Below are positions 15,677-23,494 of a DNA stretch of 61,622 nt, piece by piece; position 1 is the stretch's first letter; the number at the start of each line of letters is the position of its first letter. The DNA is from Candidatus Peregrinibacteria bacterium CG2_30_44_17 (GTDB taxonomy: Bacteria > Patescibacteriota > Gracilibacteria > UBA1369 > UBA12470). The notes under the pieces are model-generated. The model searched no databases. It was not told the origin of the DNA and saw only the letters and a program-made list of their open reading frames with translations. Made by a program: the position numbers and the translations under genes. Location of the stretch: the NCBI GenBank assembly GCA_001873565.1, contig MNZJ01000037.1, positions 1 through 61,622 of the forward strand, in the 5' to 3' direction.

Positions 15677-16792
15677 TTAGGTCTCTTGCCAAGAGGTTAA
15701 CTGTGCGTTCCTTGCCTCACCATTACTTGTGATGTCGATTATGCCTTCGTAATTCTGTTCATAATCAAGATATTCTACTTTTATGGCAATGGTATGTACG
15801 CCTTCTTCCGACCCCGAGCTGCTCTCACTGCCTTCTGCACCTGCAATTCCCTGGATTTGCAGCGAGCTAACGTTGATCGTTACCGAGTCTCCCCACAGGT
15901 AGCCGTCTACAGATATTGTGCTTCCCGTGAGCTCTAAGTCTCCTGCTGCTCTGATTATGCCTTCCAATGTGACACTGCTTCCGTTGATATAAACTAATCC
16001 GTCTGTGTATATAAGTAGGTTCCCCTCTGCCGCAGCTATAGATATGCCGCTTCCGTTTATTTCTACGGATCCATTTAGGCTGATTAATGTCAATGTTTTG
16101 TCAAAAATGCTCGTATTTATCTCTATATCGCCGTTATTGACATATATGATGCTGCCATCAGGGGTTACTGATCCGTTTACCTTGAGGTTGCCGCCTGCCT
16201 GTGTCAATGTGACATCGCTGGTGTAGTACGTTCCTGCTGCCACCGCCATGTCGTAATATGTGCTGATCGATGTCGGCAGGGATGGACTAATTTGCGTTGT
16301 TACTTGTGATCCGGATATCGTTACGTTTGTCCCTGTTATGCTGCTGTCATCTACGTATGTTGCCATTTCGGTGGCAGAGATATCCGTGCCATTAATGTTT
16401 AAGTCGTCGTTAGCATGTACTCCTTCTAGCTGTATGCTGGTTCCGTTTATGACGACGTCTTCTTCCGCGAACACTTCTTTGCCATTTATCCCGGTGCTGC
16501 CTGTAGATCCTTCTGCCGATACGCTTATAACGCATCTTAGGTCGGTGCTGAATTCCATGGTCTCGCCTGTGAAGCCTGTGCCGCTTTCTATGCGTGTGAT
16601 TGCTTCTTCCAGGCAAGCTTCGGCTGCGTAATATGACGATCTGTCAGCGTCGCTATTTGATTGCTGTTGATACGATGAGACGCTTGATTCTGATATTGCC
16701 AGTACCATTATCAGCGTGAAGCCAGATATGATTAGCAGGCTGATTAATGCTATAGATCCTCTTTTTGATTGTATTTGTTTTCTTATACTCAT
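15677..16792 (-). CDS. PilX/GspK-like minor pilin with a repetitive beta-rich domain
   Basis: 371 residues. The N-terminus SKRG^SIALISLLIISGF has Gly -1 and lacks Glu5, as in PilX/GspK. Next comes the SSYYAAEACLEEAITRIESG segment, the usual 'AE(A/S)' hallmark of this class. From about 110 to 320 are many short repeats built around (V/I)xINGS/T (DVVINGTSI, DLNINGTDI, VEINGSGI, VYINGSSV), suggesting a right-handed beta-solenoid. A short C-terminal domain follows. PilX/GspK sits in the pilus tip complex. It overlaps the PilW-like gene by four bases (ATGA). Confidence 0.75.
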   Translation of the reverse strand: MSIRKQIQSKRGSIALISLLIISGFTLIMVLAISESSVSSYQQQSNSDADRSSYYAAEACLEEAITRIESGTGFTGETMEFSTDLRCVISVSAEGSTGSTGINGKEVFAEEDVVINGTSIQLEGVHANDDLNINGTDISATEMATYVDDSSITGTNVTISGSQVTTQISPSLPTSISTYYDMAVAAGTYYTSDVTLTQAGGNLKVNGSVTPDGSIIYVNNGDIEINTSIFDKTLTLISLNGSVEINGSGISIAAAEGNLLIYTDGLVYINGSSVTLEGIIRAAGDLELTGSTISVDGYLWGDSVTINVSSLQIQGIAGAEGSESSSGSEEGVHTIAIKVEYLDYEQNYEGIIDITSNGEARNAQLTSWQET

Positions 16793-17310
16793 AAAGTTCT
16801 TAATGAAAGTGTCAGATTGATTGTGCTTGTGCGTTGTAAATTAGCTACTTCTGCTGAAACAGGTGCAATTTGTATTGTCGCTATGATTTGATCTGGTGAT
16901 TTATTGTATGTGACTCTGTGAAAGTTTGCTTTTTCGATCTTCGTGTCGTTTGTGTTTATCTGTATTGGATCTGCGCTACCTTCTTTGATAAAAATGTTTC
17001 CGTCTTCTATGTAGAATTTGGTAGGGGATTTTGATACGTCGTTCATGTTTAATGAAAGGATTCCGTTGTCGTTGTCGAAAACGCTACTTGTTTCGTCAAT
17101 TCCACTTGAGGTGTATATGCTTGTCTTGATTTTGTCTGCGATGAACTCCTTGTTTGCCTGAAATTCTTGGACCTCCTCGGACACCGCCGTTAATCCGGTT
17201 ATTTGGAAGGCGAATGTTATTGCTACGGCAAGGAATATCGCTAATATCGTGAAATATATGATGATTTCAATAAGCGACGATCCCGAATTGTTTGTTTTCG
17301 TTCTCTGCAT
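16789..17310 (-). CDS. PilW/PilJ-like minor prepilin
   Basis: 173 residues. NNSG^SSLIEIIIYFTILAIF has Gly -1 and Glu +5, with Ser instead of Phe at +1. The helix continues into AFQITGLTAVSEEVQEFQANKEFI, then a beta-rich domain. It lies three bases after the propeller pilin and overlaps the PilX-like gene. The order FimT-V-W-X matches the minor pilin operons of other bacteria, which supports a tip-priming role. Confidence 0.75.
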   Translation of the reverse strand: MQRTKTNNSGSSLIEIIIYFTILAIFLAVAITFAFQITGLTAVSEEVQEFQANKEFIADKIKTSIYTSSGIDETSSVFDNDNGILSLNMNDVSKSPTKFYIEDGNIFIKEGSADPIQINTNDTKIEKANFHRVTYNKSPDQIIATIQIAPVSAEVANLQRTSTINLTLSLRTL

Positions 17311-17313
17311 TAC

Positions 17314-19161
17314 CTATGGAGTATAGTTAATTCGTACTTCTTCTATGGTTGGCGTCTCTATCCCGTCAGATGTGACTATTACTCTGAACTGGATATACCG
17401 GATTCCGGATGCACTTGCGTTAGTCTCTATCTGAGTTGGCGATGATTCGTAGTATGTTGATGCTGTTCCGTCATTACCGACCCATGTTGCTGACGATACT
17501 CCTGCCTGCGTGCTTGATGTGCGTATTTGCAGAGTAACTGTTCCCCCCGTTGTGGCTGTTGTATCCCATTCTATGAAGTTGTATCTGGTTTCCTCACTGC
17601 TGGTATCCAATACGTCCGATGTGAATGTTCCATAGGTGCTGTATCCCGGATCTATGGTCTCCAGAATGATAAGACCTTTGTTGTTAACGTCTATCGTGAC
17701 GTAGACGTTCCCGCTGTATGTGTATACTCCCGTACCTTTGCCGCCTATGTCCGCGGAGTACGCGATATAAGGGGATACTGGATTTGATATGTTGATTATA
17801 TCGAGTCCTGGATTGTCATTGTCTATAGCTGCATATAAATAGTCGCCGTCAATAGCCATGTCTTTGATCTTGTCGTTGGTATCCATTGACCCCAGTAGTA
17901 CTGGATTCTCCGGGTCTGATATATTCACTGCCTGCAGTGAGCTGTCGTCGTCTTCGGTTCCTACGTATGCGACTACTCCATTTATTGCTATTGAGATCGC
18001 CTCGTCTCCTACGTTGAGTGATGCGACTTCCAATGGACTTAGAGGGTTCGATATATCGACTACTCTAAGCTGATTTGATGAACTATCTACCCCTACGTAT
18101 GCGTAGTTCCCGTTTATAGTGATTACATTGGTTTCGGCGCTAAAATTCAACGTTGTCTCTTGTACGGGTGTTTCTGGATTGTTTAAATTGAATACAAGAA
18201 AACTATTGGAGGACTTGTTTGTCCCCATAAATAGGTAGCTGCCAGATACTGCTGGTTGGTTGCCGTACGCGCTTAGGTTTTGATTGTCTATCAATGCAGG
18301 GTTCTCGGGGTCGGATATATCGACGATTGCTAAGCTGCCATTTGTATCTTGCACTCCAATATAAAGATAATTCCCATTTATGGTGAGGTATCTGCCTTTG
18401 TTCCCGATGTCTAATGTGGCTACCACTGTTGGCAGTTCCGGGTTGCTAATGTCTACTACTGCCAAGCCTTCGGTGCTTTTGTTGCTGGCTACATATGCGT
18501 AATTTCCTGATACTACTACGTCATTGCCGTGTTCTCCGATGTCAGAAGATGCTATGAATGTGCTAAGCTCCTCTATTAGAGATAATTGTATTGCGCAGTC
18601 GTCATCCGGTGGTGCTGGAGTTTCTATAGTCTCGGTATTGCTGAATGTTCCGGCTACAAATTCGGTGCACGTTGTTTGGAACCAGTCATTGCCTCGCCAA
18701 TCTGCAAGGTATGTCGTCATCGATACCGATTTTGGCAGGATACTGTGCCAGTTCCATGTGACCTCTGATGTTATTTTTTTGATTTCTTCATCCAAAGTAC
18801 CGGTTGTAGCGATATTTCCTTCGCTATCTCGATATACATCTTCGATGGTGACTGTTCTCAGGTAGTACCCGTCTATATCCTCTGGGGCTGCCGTCAAACT
18901 CCATGTATCGCTCGTAAAGTTGAGTCCGAATTCGCCTGCTTCCAGTAGTAAGAAATCGCGATCTCTGATATTCCTGATCGCTTCGATGCCTTCTTCGGCG
19001 TATGCAAGTGCTTCGTTGTTTGTTTGCACCTTTGAGCTGCGGTCCATACTGCTTACTCCAAGCGTAAATATGCCAGTAGCAAATATGGTGAATATCGTCA
19101 TTGCGATGAGTATCTCGATGAGAGAGAAAGCTCTGCTTGTTTTAGTAGGTGATAACTCCAA
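17314..19161 (-). CDS. PilV-like minor pilin carrying a seven-repeat LVIVD beta-propeller
   Basis: 615 residues. A prepilin N-terminus SRA^FSLIEILIAMTIFTIF (Ala -1, Glu +5) and the PilV-type EEGIEAIRNIRDRDF are followed by a short beta domain to about 170. Then come seven LVIVD-type repeats: LAVVDISNPELP, LAIVDISDPENP, FLVFNLNNPETP, LRVVDISNPLSP, LQAVNISDPENP, LDIINISNPVSP and LIILETIDPG, each about 42-46 residues apart and preceded by a GNYxYVG-like strand. The C-terminal 110 residues look like a beta-sandwich. A minor pilin with a propeller at the fibre tip would be an adhesin. It overlaps the FimT-like gene by 20 bases. Confidence 0.85.
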   Translation of the reverse strand: MELSPTKTSRAFSLIEILIAMTIFTIFATGIFTLGVSSMDRSSKVQTNNEALAYAEEGIEAIRNIRDRDFLLLEAGEFGLNFTSDTWSLTAAPEDIDGYYLRTVTIEDVYRDSEGNIATTGTLDEEIKKITSEVTWNWHSILPKSVSMTTYLADWRGNDWFQTTCTEFVAGTFSNTETIETPAPPDDDCAIQLSLIEELSTFIASSDIGEHGNDVVVSGNYAYVASNKSTEGLAVVDISNPELPTVVATLDIGNKGRYLTINGNYLYIGVQDTNGSLAIVDISDPENPALIDNQNLSAYGNQPAVSGSYLFMGTNKSSNSFLVFNLNNPETPVQETTLNFSAETNVITINGNYAYVGVDSSSNQLRVVDISNPLSPLEVASLNVGDEAISIAINGVVAYVGTEDDDSSLQAVNISDPENPVLLGSMDTNDKIKDMAIDGDYLYAAIDNDNPGLDIINISNPVSPYIAYSADIGGKGTGVYTYSGNVYVTIDVNNKGLIILETIDPGYSTYGTFTSDVLDTSSEETRYNFIEWDTTATTGGTVTLQIRTSSTQAGVSSATWVGNDGTASTYYESSPTQIETNASASGIRYIQFRVIVTSDGIETPTIEEVRINYTP

Positions 19162-19591
19162 GTTGATTTATCGTTATTGTTGATGTTGTGCTTATTTGCT
19201 GGGAATAGAGGTCTACACTTCCATACTGGTCTGTTGCTCCTTCCGGAGATGTGAAGATTATGTCTGTGCCTCCTCCGTTGAGCGTTATGTTTGTGAACTG
19301 CAACGTGCTTGGTAATTCGTTGACAACGTTGCCTGTGCCGTCCACGATGTAGCTGTCTCCTGAAAACGTCGTGTATGAGTTGCTCTCTATATGAACCCCA
19401 TGACTGCCTGCGTCTTTGCCTGCCATTGCGTCACTTTGTGCAAGCCTGAGAGCGGATATGAAATTGTTTCTTTGTCCATTTAAATCGGATCTTACTATTG
19501 TCGTTTGAGAGTAAAGTATTGATAAGCCCAACATCAAACTCATTAGTGTGATTACCAGCATTATCTCTATTATTGTGATCGCTTTTTTCAT
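19142..19591 (-). CDS. FimT/GspH-like minor prepilin
   Basis: 149 residues starting MKKA^ITIIEIMLVITLMSLM, with Ala -1 and Glu +5. The FimT/GspH signature follows: SALRLAQSDAMAGKD (cf. 'LRxARSEAI'), then a beta-rich globular domain. Its first base is the last base of the pilC stop region (1-nt overlap), showing co-translation. Acts with the V/W/X-like proteins in pilus initiation. Confidence 0.78.
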   Translation of the reverse strand: MKKAITIIEIMLVITLMSLMLGLSILYSQTTIVRSDLNGQRNNFISALRLAQSDAMAGKDAGSHGVHIESNSYTTFSGDSYIVDGTGNVVNELPSTLQFTNITLNGGGTDIIFTSPEGATDQYGSVDLYSQQISTTSTITINQLGVITY

Positions 19592-20799
19592 TATCTGCTG
19601 AGTAGGTTAGGCAATTGATATATCGGTAAAATCACTGATATTGCGACTCCTCCAACCAACATCCCCATGAAAATCAGGAGGATCGGCTCGAGTAGTACCG
19701 AGAGATTCTTTGTCATGTGATCTACATTTTGTTCGTACATCGATGCTAAGTGGTCTGTTGTCGATTCGAGGCTTCCTGTTTTTTCTCCTACGAAGAGCAT
19801 TCTTGTGGTCAGAACTGGGAAAATCTTTTCATGACCTGAAAAAGATTCTCCTATGCGACCTCCTTTTTCTATCATTTGAGCAGCCTGTGTTATTACCTTC
19901 TTGTATGGCTTGCTTGTTATCATCTGTTCGGTTATTTGTAGCGACTTTGTGATTGGTACGCCAGCTTGTAATAGAGAGTTGAATATTCTGGAAAATCTTG
20001 CGAGATTGATGTATTTGATAAGTTTTCCGAATATTGGAAGCTTGAGGAGTATTTGATCTCGGATGTTTTTTAGATGCTTTGAACGTATCATGAATGCTGA
20101 TAGCCCAGCGGCTCCTAATAGCAGCAGCATTGTGATAAACGGATTGTTTGTTACAAAATTACTTGTTCCAATAAGAATACGCGTTGGCAATGGCAATACT
20201 ACGTCAAATGACGTGAATATTTCCGCTATTTTCGGAAGTACAAAAACAACGATGCCTGCTGTTAATGTTAGCGTTATACATACTATAAATGCTGGATATA
20301 CGAATGCTGACACTACGCGCTTTCTAAGGTCGTAATCTTTCTCCAGTTGCTTATCAAGATATCCGAGGGTTTTTTCGAGTGTTCCGCTTTCTTCTCCCAC
20401 TGCTATCATGTTTATAAATACATCAGAAAAAATCCATTTGTACTCTTGTAAGCTTTTGGAGAGGGTTTGTCCGGATTGAATCATTTGCAAGATGTTCTCG
20501 TACATCCTCCTTGTGTTCTTGTTGGCGGCTTGGTCTTTCAATATATCGATTGCCTCAGTAATGGTAATTCCAACTTTAAGCATTGTTGATAAATGTTTTG
20601 TGAAGGTCATTTTTTCAACAAAGCTTAGTTTTGGTTTTTGCCAGAAATAGTCGTGCGTCTGAGACTCCTCTGTTATCGATATAATCACGTTGTTTTCTTC
20701 CCGCAATGCATCAGCAACATCTTGCTGGCTTGCTGCATTCATGCTGCCTTTTTTGGTAGCTCCTTTTTCGTTACTGATTACGTAGGTGAATTTTCTCAT
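19591..20799 (-). CDS. pilC: Type IV pilus inner-membrane platform protein PilC/GspF
   Basis: 402 residues, normal length. It has a short N-terminal domain (ISNEKGATKKGSMNAASQQDV) and two homologous GspF domains with helices. Signatures are FTKHLSTMLKVGITITEAI and FSRIFNSLLQAGVPITKSLQ, GEESGTLEKTL and GEKTGSLESTT. It spans the membrane and couples the ATPase to pilin extraction. It lies 15 bases after pilB; leader tataaaaacaaATG. Confidence 0.95.
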   Translation of the reverse strand: MRKFTYVISNEKGATKKGSMNAASQQDVADALREENNVIISITEESQTHDYFWQKPKLSFVEKMTFTKHLSTMLKVGITITEAIDILKDQAANKNTRRMYENILQMIQSGQTLSKSLQEYKWIFSDVFINMIAVGEESGTLEKTLGYLDKQLEKDYDLRKRVVSAFVYPAFIVCITLTLTAGIVVFVLPKIAEIFTSFDVVLPLPTRILIGTSNFVTNNPFITMLLLLGAAGLSAFMIRSKHLKNIRDQILLKLPIFGKLIKYINLARFSRIFNSLLQAGVPITKSLQITEQMITSKPYKKVITQAAQMIEKGGRIGESFSGHEKIFPVLTTRMLFVGEKTGSLESTTDHLASMYEQNVDHMTKNLSVLLEPILLIFMGMLVGGVAISVILPIYQLPNLLSR

Positions 20800-20814
20800 T
20801 TGTTTTTATACTGA

Positions 20815-22515
20815 CTAGTCATGCATCACTCTGAGAACTTCTTCGAGAGTTGTCTCTCCAGCGAGAACTTTTTCTATGCCGTCTATAAACATTTTCTGCA
20901 TTCCGCTTTTTGTTGCTAAGTTTTCCATCTCTTCCAGTGTTGTGTTTGGTGATATGTTCTTCTTTATCTCGTCCGATATGTCCATTACTTCTGCTACACA
21001 TGTGCGTCCTTTGAACCCGGTATTGTTGCAGTGTTCGCATCCGTCGCCTTTGTAGAGGGTGAAAACCTCGCCTTTGTTTATCTGCTTGATCTCTTCTACC
21101 ATTGCATCGAGCTCTTGTTCTTCGAAATTCGCCAAGAAGTCTGCGAGTTGTTTTATAGACATTCCGTACGAAGCCTTGCAGTGTTTGCATATTTGCCTGA
21201 CAAGCCTCTGAGCGATAATCATTTCCAGTGTTGCCGCAACCAAAAAGCTTTCGACCCCCATCTCCATTAGCCTTGGTATTGTTGAAACGGCATCGTTCGT
21301 ATGAAGTGTCGCAAGCACTAAATGTCCTGTAAGTGCTGCATTAATAGCTACGGTGGCTGTCTCCTGGTCACGGATTTCTCCTACCATGATTATATCGGGA
21401 TCTTGTCTGACCAGTGATCTAAGTCCATTCGCGAAAGTCAGGTCAGCCTTGGGATTCACTTGGGTTTGATTCACTCCTTCCAGCCTGTATTCTATAGGGT
21501 CTTCGATTGTTGATATGTTGACTTCGCTGGAGTTAAGCATCCTCAGTACGGTATACAGAGTTGTTGTTTTGCCTGATCCTGTTGGCCCTGTGGTGAGAAG
21601 GATGCCATGTGTTTTTGATATGTTCCTTTCTATGATCTTTAAGTTGTGCTCTGAGTAGCCTAGTGTAGCCAGCTTTAATGAATTGCTATCAGATCTTAGG
21701 AGACGCATAACTATTTTTTCTCCGTCATATGTTGGCAATATTGATACACGCAGTGTTATTTCGTTGTTCTCTAAATCTATTTCGAATCTTCCGTCTTGAG
21801 AGGCCCTGTGTTCGTCAGTTCTAAGGTTGGAGAGAACTTTAATCCTCGTGGTAACTAGCTCAGCTATCTCTATCGGCAGTTCTGCAATAGTGTTGAGCAG
21901 GCCGTCGATTCGATTCCTTATTATGAGATAGTTCTTGTGTGGTTCTATGTGTATATCTGATGCGCCGTTTTGGAATGCAAAGAGTATGATTGTGTCGACG
22001 ATTTTTGATGCGTCTTCAAGCGACTCGATTTTTTTAGAGTCACTCATCGCTCCTTCAAGGAGCTTGTTGAATTTCTCGTTAACATCTCTGCTGTAGACCT
22101 TAAGTGCCAGTTGAATGTCGTTCTTTGTCGCGTAATGTGGCTCAATTGAGAGTCCTGTTTTGTTTTCGATAAAATCTATGATCTCTATATTTTGAGGGTC
22201 GTTCATCGCAACTTTCAAGATATTCTCTTCTCGCGCGAAAGGAATAATGCGTTGATGTTGAGCAAGTTTATGAGGAACGATAGGCAGCAATGTGTCTTTG
22301 ATCGTCACGTCTGACAGCTTGATGTATGGAACACCATAAACTTCGGCTACTATTTGTCCCAGTTTGTCGTCGGCTACTTTGCCTTTTTCCAACAAAAGTT
22401 CGCCAAGTGATATGTTTTTCTTCGAGCTGACGTCCAGCAATGCTTTGATCTTATCTTCCGCAAGGACGCCGTGCTTTACGAGTGCCGCAGCCAGATCTTC
22501 GTTCTTTATTGGCAT
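20815..22515 (-). CDS. pilB: Type IV pilus assembly ATPase PilB/GspE
   Basis: 566 residues. N-terminal MshEN-type domain (LLEKGKVADDKLGQIVAEVYGVPYI), then the secretion ATPase core: GASDIHIEPH, Walker A GPTGSGKTTTLYT, Asp box STIEDPIEYRLEGVNQTQVN, Walker B-type RSLVRQDPDIIMVGEIRD and the His box GHLVLATLHTNDA. A tetracysteine zinc site (CKHCKAS and CEHCNNTGFKG) is typical of the extension ATPase. First gene of the pilus operon, preceded by an extended -10 promoter and an A-rich leader. No pilT retraction ATPase is in the window. Confidence 0.96.
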   Translation of the reverse strand: MPIKNEDLAAALVKHGVLAEDKIKALLDVSSKKNISLGELLLEKGKVADDKLGQIVAEVYGVPYIKLSDVTIKDTLLPIVPHKLAQHQRIIPFAREENILKVAMNDPQNIEIIDFIENKTGLSIEPHYATKNDIQLALKVYSRDVNEKFNKLLEGAMSDSKKIESLEDASKIVDTIILFAFQNGASDIHIEPHKNYLIIRNRIDGLLNTIAELPIEIAELVTTRIKVLSNLRTDEHRASQDGRFEIDLENNEITLRVSILPTYDGEKIVMRLLRSDSNSLKLATLGYSEHNLKIIERNISKTHGILLTTGPTGSGKTTTLYTVLRMLNSSEVNISTIEDPIEYRLEGVNQTQVNPKADLTFANGLRSLVRQDPDIIMVGEIRDQETATVAINAALTGHLVLATLHTNDAVSTIPRLMEMGVESFLVAATLEMIIAQRLVRQICKHCKASYGMSIKQLADFLANFEEQELDAMVEEIKQINKGEVFTLYKGDGCEHCNNTGFKGRTCVAEVMDISDEIKKNISPNTTLEEMENLATKSGMQKMFIDGIEKVLAGETTLEEVLRVMHD

Positions 22516-22536
22516 ATTTGTTTTTTAAATCTTATT

Positions 22537-22545
22537 ATTTTACCA
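22537..22545 (-). promoter_or_regulatory. Extended -10 (TGG-TAAAAT) for the pilus operon
   Basis: On the minus strand TGGTAAAAT lies 21 bases before the pilB ATG. The expected -35 position (about 22560-22565) falls on a palindrome shared with the divergent promoter. Confidence 0.45.
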
Positions 22546-22554
22546 TATTCTATC

Positions 22555-22569
22555 AGGTTTAGCAAACCT
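22555..22569. promoter_or_regulatory. Perfect palindrome between divergent pilB and lipid kinase promoters
   Basis: AGGTTTAGCAAACCT, six-base arms around a three-base centre. It covers the expected -35 positions of both divergent promoters (about 22558-22565). It could be an operator for one regulator acting on both units. No T-run follows, so it is not a terminator. Confidence 0.4.
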
Positions 22570-22577
22570 CTTGAGTG

Positions 22578-22586
22578 TGGTATGAT
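22578..22586 (+). promoter_or_regulatory. Extended -10 (TGG-TATGAT) for the lipid kinase gene
   Basis: TGGTATGAT ends 11 bases before the ATG at 22598, giving a very short leader. Confidence 0.45.
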
Positions 22587-22597
22587 TTATTTAACTT

Positions 22598-23494
22598 ATG
22601 AAAAAAGTATTCGTCGTCTACAATCCGGTTTCCGGTCTGCGTAAAATGAGAAATCTCAGACCTGTTATAGAGAAAAGGCTTATTAAGCTTGGTTGTGAGT
22701 ACGAGGTTTACGAAACTCAAAAAGAGAATAATGATTTCTCCGGTATGCTCATGTCGGATTATGATGTGATCTTGGCTGTTGGAGGTGATGGAACCGTTGC
22801 TGATGTTGCGGATTACGTGGTTAAGCATGACATTAAGGCGTCGCTTGGTATTGTTGGTACCGGATCTACTAATCTACTGGCTTTGTCATTAAAAATTCCT
22901 GTTGTGAATAGTTCCGCTGCCGTTGATTTTGCCGTAAACAACGAGGGCAAGGCGATGGATGTGGGACTTGCGAATGGTCGTGTTTTTCTTATTGCAGCAG
23001 GTAAGGGATACGATAATGTTTTTATGACCGGAGCTACGCGCGAGATGAAGAGGAAGATCGGTTTTCTTGCTTACGTTTGGAGTTTTTTTACGACTTATTT
23101 GGCGCATCCAAAGTGCAAGTATCAAATCGAAATTGACGGCTACTCTCATGAGGTTGAGGCCAAAACCGTCCTTGTGTTCAATTTCTTGCGTCTTTCCGAA
23201 AAGAAGCTTGGTCCCGGGTTTAAGCCTGATGATGGTGTTTTTGAAGTTGTAGCTATGAATCCTACGAGTCTTTGGAGTCTTATCCGAATCGGACTTTTTC
23301 TTCTGCTAAGAAAAGAAAAACACACGCATCCTAAGATTACATTCTTTGAAGCCCGATCCAGCGTTAAGATTCATTCCGATGCGGATAGGGGATACCAAAT
23401 TGATGGCGATGTTCTTGATGACACAGGCGATCTTGATATTACAGTTATGAAGCGGCGTCTAAATGTTGTTTATTGCTCGACCTCTTCTAAGTAG
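22598..23494 (+). CDS. Diacylglycerol/lipid kinase-family protein (YegS/DgkB-like)
   Basis: 298 residues. The DAGK catalytic domain starts MKKVFVVYNPVSG. It carries the GGDGT nucleotide loop (ILAVGGDGTVADVA), the GIVGTGSTNLLALSLKIP motif and the C-terminal QIDGDVLDD strand near 265-275. Members phosphorylate diacylglycerol, sphingosine-like lipids or polyprenols; the substrate is not readable here. It could recycle lipid products of envelope synthesis. The 3' end overlaps the convergent zinc-ribbon gene by 25 bases. Confidence 0.9.
   Translation: MKKVFVVYNPVSGLRKMRNLRPVIEKRLIKLGCEYEVYETQKENNDFSGMLMSDYDVILAVGGDGTVADVADYVVKHDIKASLGIVGTGSTNLLALSLKIPVVNSSAAVDFAVNNEGKAMDVGLANGRVFLIAAGKGYDNVFMTGATREMKRKIGFLAYVWSFFTTYLAHPKCKYQIEIDGYSHEVEAKTVLVFNFLRLSEKKLGPGFKPDDGVFEVVAMNPTSLWSLIRIGLFLLLRKEKHTHPKITFFEARSSVKIHSDADRGYQIDGDVLDDTGDLDITVMKRRLNVVYCSTSSK

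Noticed and set aside
15213-20335. Plus-strand ORFs over the pilus operon (for example 17527, 18524, 15295)
   Set aside because: Shadows of the minus-strand pilus genes; no family resemblance and no start signals.
22555-22569. Palindrome as a terminator
   Set aside because: No T-run on either side, and it lies upstream of both divergent genes, so an operator is more likely.
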